From a virus, in IMG/VR virus record IMGVR_UViG_3300008110_000042, positions 1 to 64,000 of that record: a stretch of DNA of 64,000 nucleotides. One strand, given 5' to 3'. A model generated the notes under the pieces. The model saw nothing but the letters and a program-made list of their open reading frames with translations. It had not been told where the DNA came from and searched no databases. Within the stretch, counting starts at the first letter, position 1. Each line of letters begins with the position of its first letter. A program made the translations under genes and the position numbers. Positions 42,495-51,496 of the stretch are shown here, in pieces.

Positions 42495-43174
42495 TAAATT
42501 CCTCCGGTACGCCAGTACCTAAATCTGTTTGGATCACTAAAGTAACGAGAGCGCATTGCTGCATCTCTAAGAATACTTGAGGATGAAAAGATATTTTTCT
42601 TCTTGTCATTTACATCTGAGGCTTTGCCTTTGATACTATGGAGTTGTTCCTGATATCCTAGGAAAGCATCAGTTGCTTCGTCACCTTGGGTAATACTCTG
42701 GTAGTGGCGCATAGCTGTAGCAAGGATAGCTCGCTGTGCTGCGGTTTCCAGATTCTCCCAAGGAAGTTTCATTGTATATTCAATATAGTAAGGACCAGAC
42801 TCATACTTCCAGATATCTGTATTATCTGTAATATTCCAAAGTCTAGCAGGAGAAGAATTAAATAATCCTCTTGCTTTAATAATGGTCATGCCATCTGCAG
42901 CAAAATGATTTGAGACTAGCTCAAGTGCTAGAATACCTTCTTCATCACTGTCTGGTGTAGGAAATACAATTGTACTATTAGCGGTCAATTCATATTTCTT
43001 AATAAATTTATTTGAAGCAAGACCTCTTAACTGATAGTCAAGACTAGTCTGCTCTAGGATTGTGTCGGCAATACCAGTATCAATACCCGACTCACCTTCT
43101 AGGTCGGCTACAAGGTTTTCACCTGAAGCCAACAGCATTTGGTTAATTGCTTGTAACTTAGTAATTAAGCCCAT
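42494..43174 (-). CDS. Tail tubular protein A (gp11-like, adaptor)
   Basis: This 226-residue protein (T7 gp11 has 196) joins the portal to the tail nozzle. It has the expected beginning (LQAINQMLLASGE), the FNSSPARLWNITDNT segment in the middle and an AQRAILATAMRHYQ helix near 145-158. It lies after the capsid terminator and directly before tail-tube B. Confidence 0.92.
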   Translation of the reverse strand: MGLITKLQAINQMLLASGENLVADLEGESGIDTGIADTILEQTSLDYQLRGLASNKFIKKYELTANSTIVFPTPDSDEEGILALELVSNHFAADGMTIIKARGLFNSSPARLWNITDNTDIWKYESGPYYIEYTMKLPWENLETAAQRAILATAMRHYQSITQGDEATDAFLGYQEQLHSIKGKASDVNDKKKNIFSSSSILRDAAMRSRYFSDPNRFRYWRTGGI

Positions 43175-43187
43175 ATAGCCTCCTTAG

Positions 43188-43224
43188 AAAAAAAACCACC
43201 CGGCTCCCACTTAAGGGAGCCGGG
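43188..43224 (-). terminator. Terminator after the capsid gene
   Basis: A ten-base stem (CCCGGCTCCC with GGGAGCCGGG, 43215-43224 with 43199-43208) and a short loop, followed by TGG and eight T in minus-strand RNA. It matches the position of the T7 terminator after gene 10 and would raise capsid mRNA relative to tail mRNA. Confidence 0.93.
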
Positions 43225-43299
43225 GGTAGATAATGATCACCTCCTCTTCAAGCTAGGTTAGTAAACAAACTAAACCCCTTTCAGAAGTGGATAAGATCA

Positions 43300-44556
43300 T
43301 TAGGCAGTTACAGCGTATTCTGCAGCGAAGCCAGAAGTACCAAAGATAGCAGCTAGTTCAGAACGGGTATCAATCTCAGCAGAAGTATCACCAGCAGCAA
43401 CGTTGGTAGTACCAACGAGAAGCTGGCAAAGCTCTGGACGGAGGATACCAGTACCCTTTAGCATGCTTGCTACGGTAAACTGGGTGTTGCGACGAACATC
43501 CTGTACAGTATCAACCTTCATTCCCTGTAGGGATAGACCAGCAATTGCTTCTGGCTGGAAGATCATACCGAAGATGTTTACACTGTTGCAAACTAGGTTG
43601 TACTTAGCCATACCGATTGAAGCACCAGTAAGGTCAACACGAGGAATGTGGTTGGTCTTAATGATCTTGACGCCCATGTAATCAAGGGTATCAGAGAGCA
43701 TGTTCATACCAACTGAGATTGGCGCACCAGCACCGTACTCATCACTACCAGTGAAGAGTGGGTTATTTGCAAAGTTATTAGTAGCGGCAACTACGCCAGA
43801 TGTACCAACAACACCAGCATTTGTAACAGCAGTAAATGCTGAACGAGGAATACCAAGCGCACGAATGACTTGGAAAACCTTTGGAGTTACAGCGCAATAA
43901 ACATTCTGAACAGGGAAATCATTCTCTTGCATAAATACAAGATAGTTTTCGATTGCCTGTAGAATGTTAAGTGCAGCTGTTTCAGTGCAGCCACTAACAG
44001 CAACACCAATAGCTGAAGTAGTAGTATCAACAACTACTGGAGCTGGGAAGTTTGCTACTGTAAGATTACGGGGATCTGAAGCAAGTGGAGCCACTACGCT
44101 AGCAGCAATGAGAGTAGAAACAATCTGACGGTCACGGGTGTTAGCGAGCTGTACACCAGTCTGACGAGCTAGTTCTGAGCGGTAATCCCACTGACTAATA
44201 AGCATGTCGATGTTATCTGTCTCAAAGTGAGCAGCCATTGGACGAGCATCAAGGTTTACCTTGAAGGTGGTTGAAGTTGAAGCACCACCACCAAGCTCAA
44301 TACCAGCATTCCAAGATGGGTTTAAAGTGACAGTACCAGTAACTGGGAACTCATAAGAGTATCCGCCAGTAAGACTCTTGGTTGTGATTAGATTTTCAAA
44401 TACATTGTACTGATCGTAAGTATTGATTACTTCACCAGACCAGAGTGGTAGCCAAAGCTTGTTAGCTCCTGCTGCTCCACCTGCTGTGGCTGCGCTTATT
44501 GATGTACGCTGTAGTGCAAAATCGCTTGCTCCAATATTATCGCCTGAAATTGGCAT
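43300..44556 (-). CDS. Major capsid protein (gp10-like)
   Basis: This is 418 residues, near the range of T7-like capsids (T7 gp10A has 345, gp10B 398). The N-arm includes KLWLPLWSGEVINTYDQYNVF; a Gly-rich loop and the YEFPVTGTVTLNPSW stretch follow, then an HK97-type alternation of helices and strands, with a SMLKGTGILRPE segment near the C-terminus. It sits between scaffold and tail genes and is followed by the strong terminator. Confidence 0.93.
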   Translation of the reverse strand: MPISGDNIGASDFALQRTSISAATAGGAAGANKLWLPLWSGEVINTYDQYNVFENLITTKSLTGGYSYEFPVTGTVTLNPSWNAGIELGGGASTSTTFKVNLDARPMAAHFETDNIDMLISQWDYRSELARQTGVQLANTRDRQIVSTLIAASVVAPLASDPRNLTVANFPAPVVVDTTTSAIGVAVSGCTETAALNILQAIENYLVFMQENDFPVQNVYCAVTPKVFQVIRALGIPRSAFTAVTNAGVVGTSGVVAATNNFANNPLFTGSDEYGAGAPISVGMNMLSDTLDYMGVKIIKTNHIPRVDLTGASIGMAKYNLVCNSVNIFGMIFQPEAIAGLSLQGMKVDTVQDVRRNTQFTVASMLKGTGILRPELCQLLVGTTNVAAGDTSAEIDTRSELAAIFGTSGFAAEYAVTA

Positions 44557-44568
44557 AGTATTAATTCC

Positions 44569-44673
44569 TTATATAAGTAGACTAAAAATTTGAGACAATA
44601 AAATAAACTCAATCGTTCGATTATTCCTAAAGGAGTCTACTTGTTTGAGTGAGTCCAGCCAAGGGTCATCCAT
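44569..44673 (-). CDS. Possible short ORF between scaffold and capsid (34 aa)
   Basis: ATG 44673 to TAA 44569 could encode 34 residues with a hydrophobic end. AAAGG is only two bases from the ATG, too close for a good ribosome site, so this may be chance in the 176-base spacer before the capsid gene. Confidence 0.22.
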   Translation of the reverse strand: MDDPWLDSLKQVDSFRNNRTIEFILLSQIFSLLI

Positions 44674-44711
44674 TACCTTTCGGGGGATTTACCCATAGGC
44701 TGTTCTCAGTC

Positions 44712-44734
44712 AATCCGTTGTCTCGGAACGGATT
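44712..44734 (-). promoter_or_regulatory. Hairpin at the end of the scaffold gene
   Basis: AATCCGTT and AACGGATT (44727-44734 with 44712-44719) pair around a seven-base loop, ending at the scaffold stop codon. No T-run follows. It may be a processing or stability element for the capsid mRNA. Confidence 0.4.
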
Positions 44735-45656
44735 ATTTGGGTAGTTTTGTAAAGTCGGTTCGTAACATCCGTTGTTCAACATATTCGCGGAACTTTGGAT
44801 TAAGTTCAAACCGTCTATCATTCCGCTCAAACATGAACTCTCGCTTAGTTTGGTAAGCGGTAATTCCTTGCTGAGTGCTTGCCATTGGAACTTGTCCTCT
44901 GGCTGTTTGTTTTGGTTCAGCAGCCTTGCTTGTTCCTGTAGCCTTGGCAAACTTTGCCTGTAGACCATAGAGAGCAACATCCCAAGAAGGTGATGCGAGG
45001 TTCTGATTAATTGCATTCTGTTCAGCTTGGGTAAGATTCTTACTTGCCCAATCAAACATTTTTGCTAGTTGATCCTTTCCACCAATAAGCTCAGCAGCCT
45101 TGCTATAAGCAATCTCTAGCTTTGCCTTTTGACCTATCATATATTCACTAATGATAGATTCGGGTAGATTAGTCTTCTTCTTAATCGTGTCTAGAGTTTC
45201 AGTAGATAGATTATTATTAGTAGCGAACTCAACAGTCCACTGCTTCCAATCATCTTCGGTAGCAACAGCTGGAGTTTCAGCTTTAACTTCTTCTACCTTC
45301 TTCTCTGGGATCTTCAGAACTTCTGGTACGACAGGAATCTCTTCCTTTGTTGGAGCAGCGTCCTGTTTGACTGGGTTTGCTGTAGTGGGATTCTGCTCGT
45401 ACTTCTTCTTGAGATCTGCTACTTCCTGCCGTGACTTGGTGTATTCCTTTTGAGCAGTCTTAAGACTTTCAAACCAAGCTCCTGCGTCCTTAAAGTTTTC
45501 AGGAACAGCCATACCTTGGTTTCTTACATAAGCGTCAAAAGCAGCCTTCTCACGGGAGAGAATAGCATCCTCTGCTGTCGATGTAAGAGATTGTTCCTGT
45601 GATATTACTGGAGTCTCGGAAGATTGTTCCATCATATCGGGAGTCTCTTCATTCAT
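44733..45656 (-). CDS. Scaffolding protein (gp9-like)
   Basis: This is 307 residues, the same length as T7 gp9. It is acidic and largely helical, with a Pro/Lys/Glu-rich linker near 90-130 and no conserved enzyme motif. The basic C-terminus (FERNDRRFELNPKFREYVEQRM) suits capsid binding. It lies directly before the capsid gene and directs procapsid assembly. Confidence 0.88.
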   Translation of the reverse strand: MNEETPDMMEQSSETPVISQEQSLTSTAEDAILSREKAAFDAYVRNQGMAVPENFKDAGAWFESLKTAQKEYTKSRQEVADLKKKYEQNPTTANPVKQDAAPTKEEIPVVPEVLKIPEKKVEEVKAETPAVATEDDWKQWTVEFATNNNLSTETLDTIKKKTNLPESIISEYMIGQKAKLEIAYSKAAELIGGKDQLAKMFDWASKNLTQAEQNAINQNLASPSWDVALYGLQAKFAKATGTSKAAEPKQTARGQVPMASTQQGITAYQTKREFMFERNDRRFELNPKFREYVEQRMLRTDFTKLPK

Positions 45657-45684
45657 AGTGTGTATCTTTCGTTAGAGTTAAAAA

Positions 45685-45777
45685 TTAATAAGACTTCTTC
45701 TTAGCAGCCATCTTCTTAACAGCTGCCATCTTCTTTTCAGCAGCCTTCTTGACTGCCTTCTTCATTGGCTTCTTCAT
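45685..45777 (-). CDS. Tiny Lys/Ala-rich protein (30 aa)
   Basis: ATG 45777 follows AAAGGAAAGAA. About half of the 30 residues are Lys, with Ala and Met in a repeated K-K-x-A pattern and a final Ser-Tyr. It resembles the tail of histone H1 and could bind nucleic acid. Its start overlaps the preceding stop (ATGA). Confidence 0.55.
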   Translation of the reverse strand: MKKPMKKAVKKAAEKKMAAVKKMAAKKKSY

Positions 45778-45872
45778 TTCTTTCCTTTCTTTGGGTACAT
45801 TATTTTTTGTGCGTCTTTACCAGTGCATGTTGTGGTCTTTCCACAGTTACACTTATATGTTTTCTTTGCCAT
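45774..45872 (-). CDS. Tiny basic Cys protein (32 aa)
   Basis: ATG 45872 to TGA 45774. The product has a CNCGKTTTC motif (three Cys in nine residues) and a basic end. It may bind a metal ion. The start overlaps the upstream stop as TAATG and the stop overlaps the next start, which supports a real coupled gene. Confidence 0.52.
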   Translation of the reverse strand: MAKKTYKCNCGKTTTCTGKDAQKIMYPKKGKK

Positions 45873-46192
45873 TATATAAATATCCTGTACGGAATTGCTG
45901 GAGATGGATCGACCTGAGGAAGAGCATCTATCTGTTCTTCGGTTAATTCAAAGGTGACACGAATATTAGTATGCCAGCGTGTGTCTGTTGTGCTAGGGAG
46001 CGTAATGACCATATCCTCACCTTCGCCCTCAGTTATAGCTGGCTTTGTGATTGTACCGATGTGGTCAACATAAACACCTGAAACCGGAAGTTTAACTTCT
46101 TGTCCATCAATTGTGCGTACTTCAAGTAAAGCAGCATTAATCAAAGCTTGTTCCATTTGTTCTTTTGTATTTGCGCGGAGTAGGTAGTCCAT
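45872..46192 (-). CDS. Hypothetical virion-block protein
   Basis: This 106-residue protein starts at ATG 46192 after AGGATAAAAAC. A helical start is followed by beta-rich segments (VSGVYVDHIGTI, WHTNIRVTFELT). The position between a lectin-like protein and scaffold suggests a minor structural role. No family recognised. Confidence 0.62.
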   Translation of the reverse strand: MDYLLRANTKEQMEQALINAALLEVRTIDGQEVKLPVSGVYVDHIGTITKPAITEGEGEDMVITLPSTTDTRWHTNIRVTFELTEEQIDALPQVDPSPAIPYRIFI

Positions 46193-46196
46193 GTTT

Positions 46197-48017
46197 TTAT
46201 CCTGCGGTAAGTGCGTTGAGTTCGGATGCGGTCATTTGACGGGGCCAAAACTTGATATCCCGGATCGTTATGCTTGCGTAAGCAGTCCCCAATGCATTCG
46301 TATTGAATGAAAGCGTAGTTGTGCTTCCCATCGGCCCAACCGCGGTTCGGCTGGCCGAGAGTGGCGACTGATTCAATGATCCAAGCATTGTGTTTGTCGC
46401 AAGGTCAGCATCAAGCGCCCACGCAAAGCGGAAGTCTTGATTAAGTGTGGCTGCGGCAGATATCTCGGCAATCGCTGCGTTTGACGAATTGCGAGAAGTA
46501 CCAAACAGAGTGTTATTGTTTACTGGCATTCCGATTTGTTCGGTTGAAGCATCATGCAAACGCACGGATCTTGCAAAGGACAGTCCGAACTTGTTTTGTC
46601 GTCCACGAACCCGCATTGTGTAGCGGTTCAAATCAAATCCAAGTTGCGCGGCAGTAATTGCCATCGTTGCCGAATCTTCAGTTCTGCTCCCCGTGCTCCC
46701 TCCGGTCGGGATGTACGAAGATGCACCGTTTCCCGCTTCAAGTTGTACGCCCCAAATTGAAACATCTGCTGCGACCGAAGTCGATTCGTTTGCGATGTAG
46801 ATGTAGCCAACCAGAGATGTTCCTGAAGTGTTGACTACTTGAAACCGCTGCCATGTTGGTGTTACGGTGACAAGGTTGTTTCCAGTTGTACTGTAAAGGT
46901 TAATGGTGTAATTAGTTCCAGCGGTATTGCTTTTCATCCACACCGAAACGGTGTATGGATTTGCAGTAGTTGGGTTGGTTGTATAGGTGGTTTGTTGGAT
47001 GATTCTGCTTGGACTTCCACCGGAACTGATTCCAAACTGGATTCTTGTTGGATAAGTAACGTTGTCTGGAGCAAACCCGCCACCCGTGTAATCAACGGTA
47101 GGTGTCGGAAGATTTGTTCCAGCAGTTGACCAAGGAGATGAGACCGGATTAACAGTACTACGCAAAACGTAATTAACAGCGCTTCCCTCAATCAGCAGCC
47201 CGCGAGGAGTCAGCGTGGTGGGGTCGTAGTCAAAACGGGGGGCTTGGTAGTCAGCACTCTTGTAACGATCCGCCGTACTGTTGTTGGTTGCGGAAGTGTT
47301 CGGGTAGTACGGGACGGTTGCACTCCCATTCCACATCGTCCAACGAGGATTGGAGAACGTGGCAGATCCGGCAAAGCCATTTCCTTGGCATCCAATTCCA
47401 AAATAAACACTCGTTGTTCCGCTGGTCAAAGAATCAGTAGCAAATGACAAGTTGAATGGAGTGTTCGTTGGAAGAACGTCACTTCCGGGCCAAAGTGGAT
47501 GTAAATTATTCCAAGCAACTCCATTCACATAGTGTTGTGAATTCGCTGGATTTCCAGTATTGATTACTTGGTTTGACGGAAGTGAGCCAGACGTAATTGT
47601 CACATCAACAGATGCGATAACACGAAGACCTCCTCCCGTAAATCCAGTTGAACGAAATATTGCCCGACGATCCGCAGTAGTCACGGTAACCGTAACCGTT
47701 CCATCTCCATTGAAGACAGCAGTTCCCCCAGTAAATCCTCCATAACTCCATCCTGATGATGTCAACGACGGGTTTGATCCGCTCAATCCCTCAAATGCCG
47801 TGTTCCAATACATATTGGAGTTCGCCCACTCAACGTACCCCCGCGAGTTGATGAAGGTGGCGTTGGTGGTGCGCGTAAACGACAGGCGCGGGTCAAGGAC
47901 ACCGCCAGTGAAGTCAAGCGACAGCGTGGAGCCATCTCCTCCTTCAGCTGGAAGCAAACGATTTCTTTGCGTTCTCCACTCAGGGGGATCTAAAGTCCAA
48001 GAACGAAATCTATGCAT
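46197..48017 (-). CDS. Lectin-like virion surface protein, GC-rich gene
   Basis: This is a 606-residue beta-rich protein. The head has LSLDFTGGVLDPRLSFTRTT, then PRFDYDPTTLTPRGLLIEG near residue 270, then a jelly-roll segment VSVWMKSNTAG...WGVQLEAG near 355-430 and a SYIPT motif. These are recurrent in phage proteins with carbohydrate-binding or concanavalin-like folds. The gene is visibly richer in G and C than its neighbours, which suggests recent transfer. It probably decorates the head or tail and touches host or environmental sugars. Confidence 0.68.
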   Translation of the reverse strand: MHRFRSWTLDPPEWRTQRNRLLPAEGGDGSTLSLDFTGGVLDPRLSFTRTTNATFINSRGYVEWANSNMYWNTAFEGLSGSNPSLTSSGWSYGGFTGGTAVFNGDGTVTVTVTTADRRAIFRSTGFTGGGLRVIASVDVTITSGSLPSNQVINTGNPANSQHYVNGVAWNNLHPLWPGSDVLPTNTPFNLSFATDSLTSGTTSVYFGIGCQGNGFAGSATFSNPRWTMWNGSATVPYYPNTSATNNSTADRYKSADYQAPRFDYDPTTLTPRGLLIEGSAVNYVLRSTVNPVSSPWSTAGTNLPTPTVDYTGGGFAPDNVTYPTRIQFGISSGGSPSRIIQQTTYTTNPTTANPYTVSVWMKSNTAGTNYTINLYSTTGNNLVTVTPTWQRFQVVNTSGTSLVGYIYIANESTSVAADVSIWGVQLEAGNGASSYIPTGGSTGSRTEDSATMAITAAQLGFDLNRYTMRVRGRQNKFGLSFARSVRLHDASTEQIGMPVNNNTLFGTSRNSSNAAIAEISAAATLNQDFRFAWALDADLATNTMLGSLNQSPLSASRTAVGPMGSTTTLSFNTNALGTAYASITIRDIKFWPRQMTASELNALTAG

Positions 48018-48751
48018 TATAATACTCCGTAGAAAGCGTTAGCTGAATTGGCTGCTGTTGCTGCTCCGTGAAAGAACTCAACTTCAATAAGCTCACAACC
48101 AAGAGTATCTACTAATACAAAAGCAGTATCTAGAATACCAGTAGCATTGTAAATTTTACCATCACCATTTAATTTTACAATTGTTTGAGGTACATTAAAA
48201 TTAGTAAATGCTCTAACATTAAAAGTAATAGCGCCAAGTGTTGCATGATCTACACTTGCAGTAAACTGAGTACCAGAATTAATAGCTGTAATTGTTGGTG
48301 TTGCACCAAAAGCGCCAGCACCAGATGTTTTAACAAGAGTTTGTCCAACTTGTAAACCAGCAGTACTTGCTACTGTTACAACAGCAGTACCTGTAGCAAG
48401 GGTAGCTGTTAAACCAGTTGCAGATAAATAATCAAAGTTATTAGCATAAAGGGTAGCTTGACCTTCAAACAACAACTGAGGAATCTGAGTTGGTGGGTTT
48501 GAATTAGTCTTAGAATAACCAGTTACTTTAAATTTAATAGGAGAAGTTAATCCAGAACTAGCAAAAACAGGAACTAGTTTTACATAGTTTAAACTTGAGT
48601 TTGGAATAATAATAGCACCAGCAGATGTAGTAATACTAGTTGCTGGTCTATTAGCTCCATAAGCATTCATAACTGAAAGACTTGTTGGAGCAAGAAGCTT
48701 CATAGGATCTTGCGCTGTCTTTAGTTGTGTCATTGTGTGTGTATGAATCAT
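48017..48751 (-). CDS. Hypothetical virion protein
   Basis: This is 244 residues if it starts at ATG 48751 (ATGA overlap); ATG 48733 is an alternative. It is Thr/Ala/Gly-rich and beta-patterned, with no enzyme motif, and ends one base before the lectin-like gene start. Likely a minor capsid or head decoration protein by context. Confidence 0.62.
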   Translation of the reverse strand: MIHTHTMTQLKTAQDPMKLLAPTSLSVMNAYGANRPATSITTSAGAIIIPNSSLNYVKLVPVFASSGLTSPIKFKVTGYSKTNSNPPTQIPQLLFEGQATLYANNFDYLSATGLTATLATGTAVVTVASTAGLQVGQTLVKTSGAGAFGATPTITAINSGTQFTASVDHATLGAITFNVRAFTNFNVPQTIVKLNGDGKIYNATGILDTAFVLVDTLGCELIEVEFFHGAATAANSANAFYGVL

Positions 48752-48873
48752 TTCTTTTTCTTCCTTTTTGTTTTAGGAAGCTTGCCCTTTGGTGTTTCTT
48801 TTTGCCACCGGGCAGCTATTTTTGGATGTACAGCGTACATAAACTTTTGTTGTTGACGAGATTTGAATGGCAT
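48748..48873 (-). CDS. MPFKS-type small basic phage protein (41 aa)
   Basis: ATG 48873 to TGA 48748. It begins MPFKSRQQQKFMYAVHPK and ends in a Lys/Arg run. Short proteins with this beginning are common near phage structural genes; their function is unknown. It overlaps both neighbours by one to four bases. Confidence 0.6.
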   Translation of the reverse strand: MPFKSRQQQKFMYAVHPKIAARWQKETPKGKLPKTKRKKKK

Positions 48874-49109
48874 TATTCCCACCTTACTTGCTTACCACTT
48901 TTCTTGGCGCGAACGCCTTTAGCAGTACACATTGATTTGGTTGGGCGACAGGCAGGATACTTCCTACCTTTTTCGCTTGCGCTCTTACGGCCACATGGCT
49001 TACCTGTTTTGCAGTCGATCCAACCTTTTCCGTTGTTTCGTGCAAACCAACCATGTAACCCTTTCTTTTTCTCAAGAGAGAAGTCTGCTTTCTTTTTCTT
49101 TTTAGCCAT
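48873..49109 (-). CDS. Basic Cys-containing small protein, GLHGWFARNNGKGW type
   Basis: I place the start at ATG 49109, in a TAATG overlap, giving 78 residues. The body has KKGLHGWFARNNGKGWIDC, CGRKSAS and YPACRPT, a pattern I recognise from small virus proteins (possibly DUF5872). Cys and Lys are evenly spread, suggesting a metal-stabilised, nucleic-acid-contacting fold. Confidence 0.62.
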   Translation of the reverse strand: MAKKKKKADFSLEKKKGLHGWFARNNGKGWIDCKTGKPCGRKSASEKGRKYPACRPTKSMCTAKGVRAKKSGKQVRWE

Positions 49110-49246
49110 TACTTTTTCTTCTTGGATTTGTTGCCCCACTTTGCAGCACCGACTTTACGGCACTGAACCAAAGCACCTGAGGCATAAGCCGAAGGCCACT
49201 TCTTATAGCGGGATTTTACTTTGCGATAGCATGCATCTTTAGCCAT
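49109..49246 (-). CDS. Basic small protein, YRKVKSRYKKWPSAYASG type (45 aa)
   Basis: ATG 49246 to TAA 49109. The motif ACYRKVKSRYKKWPSAYASG followed by QCRKVGAAKWGNKSKKK is one I recognise in phage structural regions. Strongly basic. It is joined to both neighbours by TAATG overlaps. Confidence 0.62.
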   Translation of the reverse strand: MAKDACYRKVKSRYKKWPSAYASGALVQCRKVGAAKWGNKSKKKK

Positions 49247-49545
49247 TATTTTTTACACTTTCTACCTTTTGGGCATGATGTCTTAGACTTACCGGGTCCA
49301 CCCCAGAGATCTTTACATGCCCAGTATTGTGCAGAGAGTTTATTTTTTGCAGATCCACACTTATGTCTTGCACGAAAAGACTTACGAGCACCAGCGCTAT
49401 AATTATTACCATAGCCTGTTGCTCCATAATGAATAATCTTTTCTTGTCCATTAGCGCAAGCTTTTACCACACGCTTCTTAGCGGGGTTAGGAGACTTGCG
49501 TGGTTGATTACAAGGCATGTTAGCTTTGTTTACTTTCTTAGCCAT
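49246..49545 (-). CDS. Basic Cys-containing small protein (99 aa)
   Basis: This is 99 residues, highly basic, with a KSFRARHKCGSAKNKLSAQYW motif and further Cys residues near the end (KSKTSCPKGRKCKK). It is the first of a run of four tiny basic genes and follows the portal gene in a one-base overlap. It might sit inside the capsid and contact DNA. Confidence 0.62.
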   Translation of the reverse strand: MAKKVNKANMPCNQPRKSPNPAKKRVVKACANGQEKIIHYGATGYGNNYSAGARKSFRARHKCGSAKNKLSAQYWACKDLWGGPGKSKTSCPKGRKCKK

Positions 49546-51149
49546 TACTGACCTCCCATAAAGGCTGACATATCAGCACCTGAATTCTGTAGGACATTCA
49601 TAATACCCTGTCCACCATTCTGAGCAAGATCTTGCTGACCAGCAGTTACTGCTAGGTTACCTAGCGCACCAGCTACAGCCTGACCACCAGCTTGCATTGT
49701 TTGCTGTTGCATCATCATGCGCTGCTCTTGCATTTGCTCCATCTGAATATCTTCAGCAGATCGTACCCAATTACGGGCATCAAAACCAAGAGAAGTAATT
49801 AATGCTCTTGCATATTCATCCCACTTGAATGACATTGCTGCCTGTTCTGGTAGGTTGCGTACCATCTCACCCATTTGCATAAGTTTTTGGAGATCGGTGT
49901 CGCGGCTAAGAGCCTGTAGACCAGTGATTACTTCTACGGATAAAGAACCTTCAGCGTCAAAGAACTGTTCATACATGCGTTGATCTAGTTCTTCAGCTTC
50001 AATCATTAAGAAGACTGAACGCTTAACAATTGGTTCCATAAGATCTCTAGCAATAGCGGAGAATGCGCCACCTAAGACTGTCTCAAGTTCTGATCCAATC
50101 ATCCTAACGGCAGTAGCAGTAACACGATCACCACTAGGAATAGATGCACTAGACATGAGGAAGGCTTGGCCAATCTCATTACGCATTGTTTGCACAGCAG
50201 TCTGTGCTGCACCAATCTGTGGATTCATTGTCTGTGATGGAGATAAGACGAATACATCCTGCTGTCGTACAGGAACCCATGAGCCATTGGTAGAGTCGGC
50301 AATGTCATCTACTTCAGTAATACCGGATGGATCAATACACATCCAGAAAGCTGAAGCAGCGGCCATGCCATCAAGCATTGCGCGTGTATAGCCATCAAGA
50401 CTTGAGAGATCTCCTAGGATATCTTCGCAGTGCGACCTTCCGTAGTTTTCTCCGGGTATGCCATACCACCGTAGAACCGTTACAGGACAGACTTCGTAGA
50501 CACCTTCCGCTAGTACTGAACCATCGGAGTCTTCTTTCTTGTACTTCCATACATTATCCTCCTTTAGATACTGGCAGTAGGTAGTCTTATAACCTTTTCT
50601 AGAAGACTGAGGAAGTGAATAGTGATAACTAATAACTTCTGAATCTACTAGATCGTATTCAATATGAATGATTTCATTTACATCTCCAGCTACAGTACGC
50701 TGAACCACATACTGATCCAAGCGGGTAACACGGAACTTAAAATCATCCATCTCATGTACCAAGCAATCTCCAACAACAATTAAGTTTTGAATAGCTTGAT
50801 AGATTGTTTCTCGTAAATTAGTGCCAATAAGCTTTCGGTAAACCTGATAGCTCATTGTTTCTAAGTACTGGCCAATTTCTGCGGTAGGTTCTACACCAGA
50901 CCGCAGACCAAACTTAAAGAATGGAGTATCATTTAAAGGCATCATTGCCGAAAGCATTCGGCTTGCTAGGGAAGTTACTCCTCTAGCACCAACAGAAGAT
51001 GTTGGTTGTGGTAATTCCATTTCTTCAGTCCACCCTTCAGGCGGTAGAAGACTGGGAATTGTTAGAGCAGAGCATAGTCTTGCTCGGTATAGCTTAGATG
51101 TTCGCATAGCATCCAGCATTCGGAAGCGATCAACTAGATTGCCTGTCAT
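49545..51149 (-). CDS. Portal protein (gp8-like head-tail connector)
   Basis: This is 534 residues, almost exactly the size of T7 gp8 (536). It has the characteristic N-terminal helix and LTIPSLLPPEGW segment, GARGVTSLASRMLSAMMPLNDTPFF near residues 55-80, and a Gln/Met-rich C-terminal tail. It forms the ring through which DNA enters and leaves and to which tail-tube A binds. Confidence 0.95.
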   Translation of the reverse strand: MTGNLVDRFRMLDAMRTSKLYRARLCSALTIPSLLPPEGWTEEMELPQPTSSVGARGVTSLASRMLSAMMPLNDTPFFKFGLRSGVEPTAEIGQYLETMSYQVYRKLIGTNLRETIYQAIQNLIVVGDCLVHEMDDFKFRVTRLDQYVVQRTVAGDVNEIIHIEYDLVDSEVISYHYSLPQSSRKGYKTTYCQYLKEDNVWKYKKEDSDGSVLAEGVYEVCPVTVLRWYGIPGENYGRSHCEDILGDLSSLDGYTRAMLDGMAAASAFWMCIDPSGITEVDDIADSTNGSWVPVRQQDVFVLSPSQTMNPQIGAAQTAVQTMRNEIGQAFLMSSASIPSGDRVTATAVRMIGSELETVLGGAFSAIARDLMEPIVKRSVFLMIEAEELDQRMYEQFFDAEGSLSVEVITGLQALSRDTDLQKLMQMGEMVRNLPEQAAMSFKWDEYARALITSLGFDARNWVRSAEDIQMEQMQEQRMMMQQQTMQAGGQAVAGALGNLAVTAGQQDLAQNGGQGIMNVLQNSGADMSAFMGGQ

Positions 51150-51159
51150 TGATAGCTCC

Positions 51160-51495
51160 TTACTGGTTGTTCATACCATTGTATAGTGAAGAATAGAAAT
51201 CTAATGAGCGAACATTAGTACCTTGAATGCCCTGCGTCTGAGTTTCTTCAGCCTGAGCCTGTGCTTCTAGTACTGCTTCTTGTTCAGCTTGCGAGGCTTC
51301 TTGTATAGCCTGTTCTTCTTCTGCTTTAAGTTTAGACTTTTCAGTCGCTTCTCTAGCAACTCTACGAGTCTCTGCATCTTCAGCAGCTTTTCTTCGTTCT
51401 TCTTCTTGTTGTTTCTGGAATTCTCTTTCTTCTGCCATTAGCTTTTGCTGCTCGGCATAGGTCATTCCACCACTAATCTTAGGTGATCCACCCAT
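51160..51495 (-). CDS. Coiled-coil protein upstream of portal
   Basis: This is 111 residues, with AAGGAGG before ATG 51495. After a Gly-rich start it is one long Glu/Ala/Gln/Arg coiled coil (about 15-90), then a short aromatic end (LDFYSSLYNG). By position it may be a minor head or core protein. No family recognised. Confidence 0.65.
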   Translation of the reverse strand: MGGSPKISGGMTYAEQQKLMAEEREFQKQQEEERRKAAEDAETRRVAREATEKSKLKAEEEQAIQEASQAEQEAVLEAQAQAEETQTQGIQGTNVRSLDFYSSLYNGMNNQ

Positions 51496-51496
51496 A

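Noticed and set aside
47210-47410. Short minus-strand frames inside the GC-rich lectin-like gene.
   Set aside because: GC-rich DNA has few stop codons, so such frames arise by chance; none has a ribosome site.
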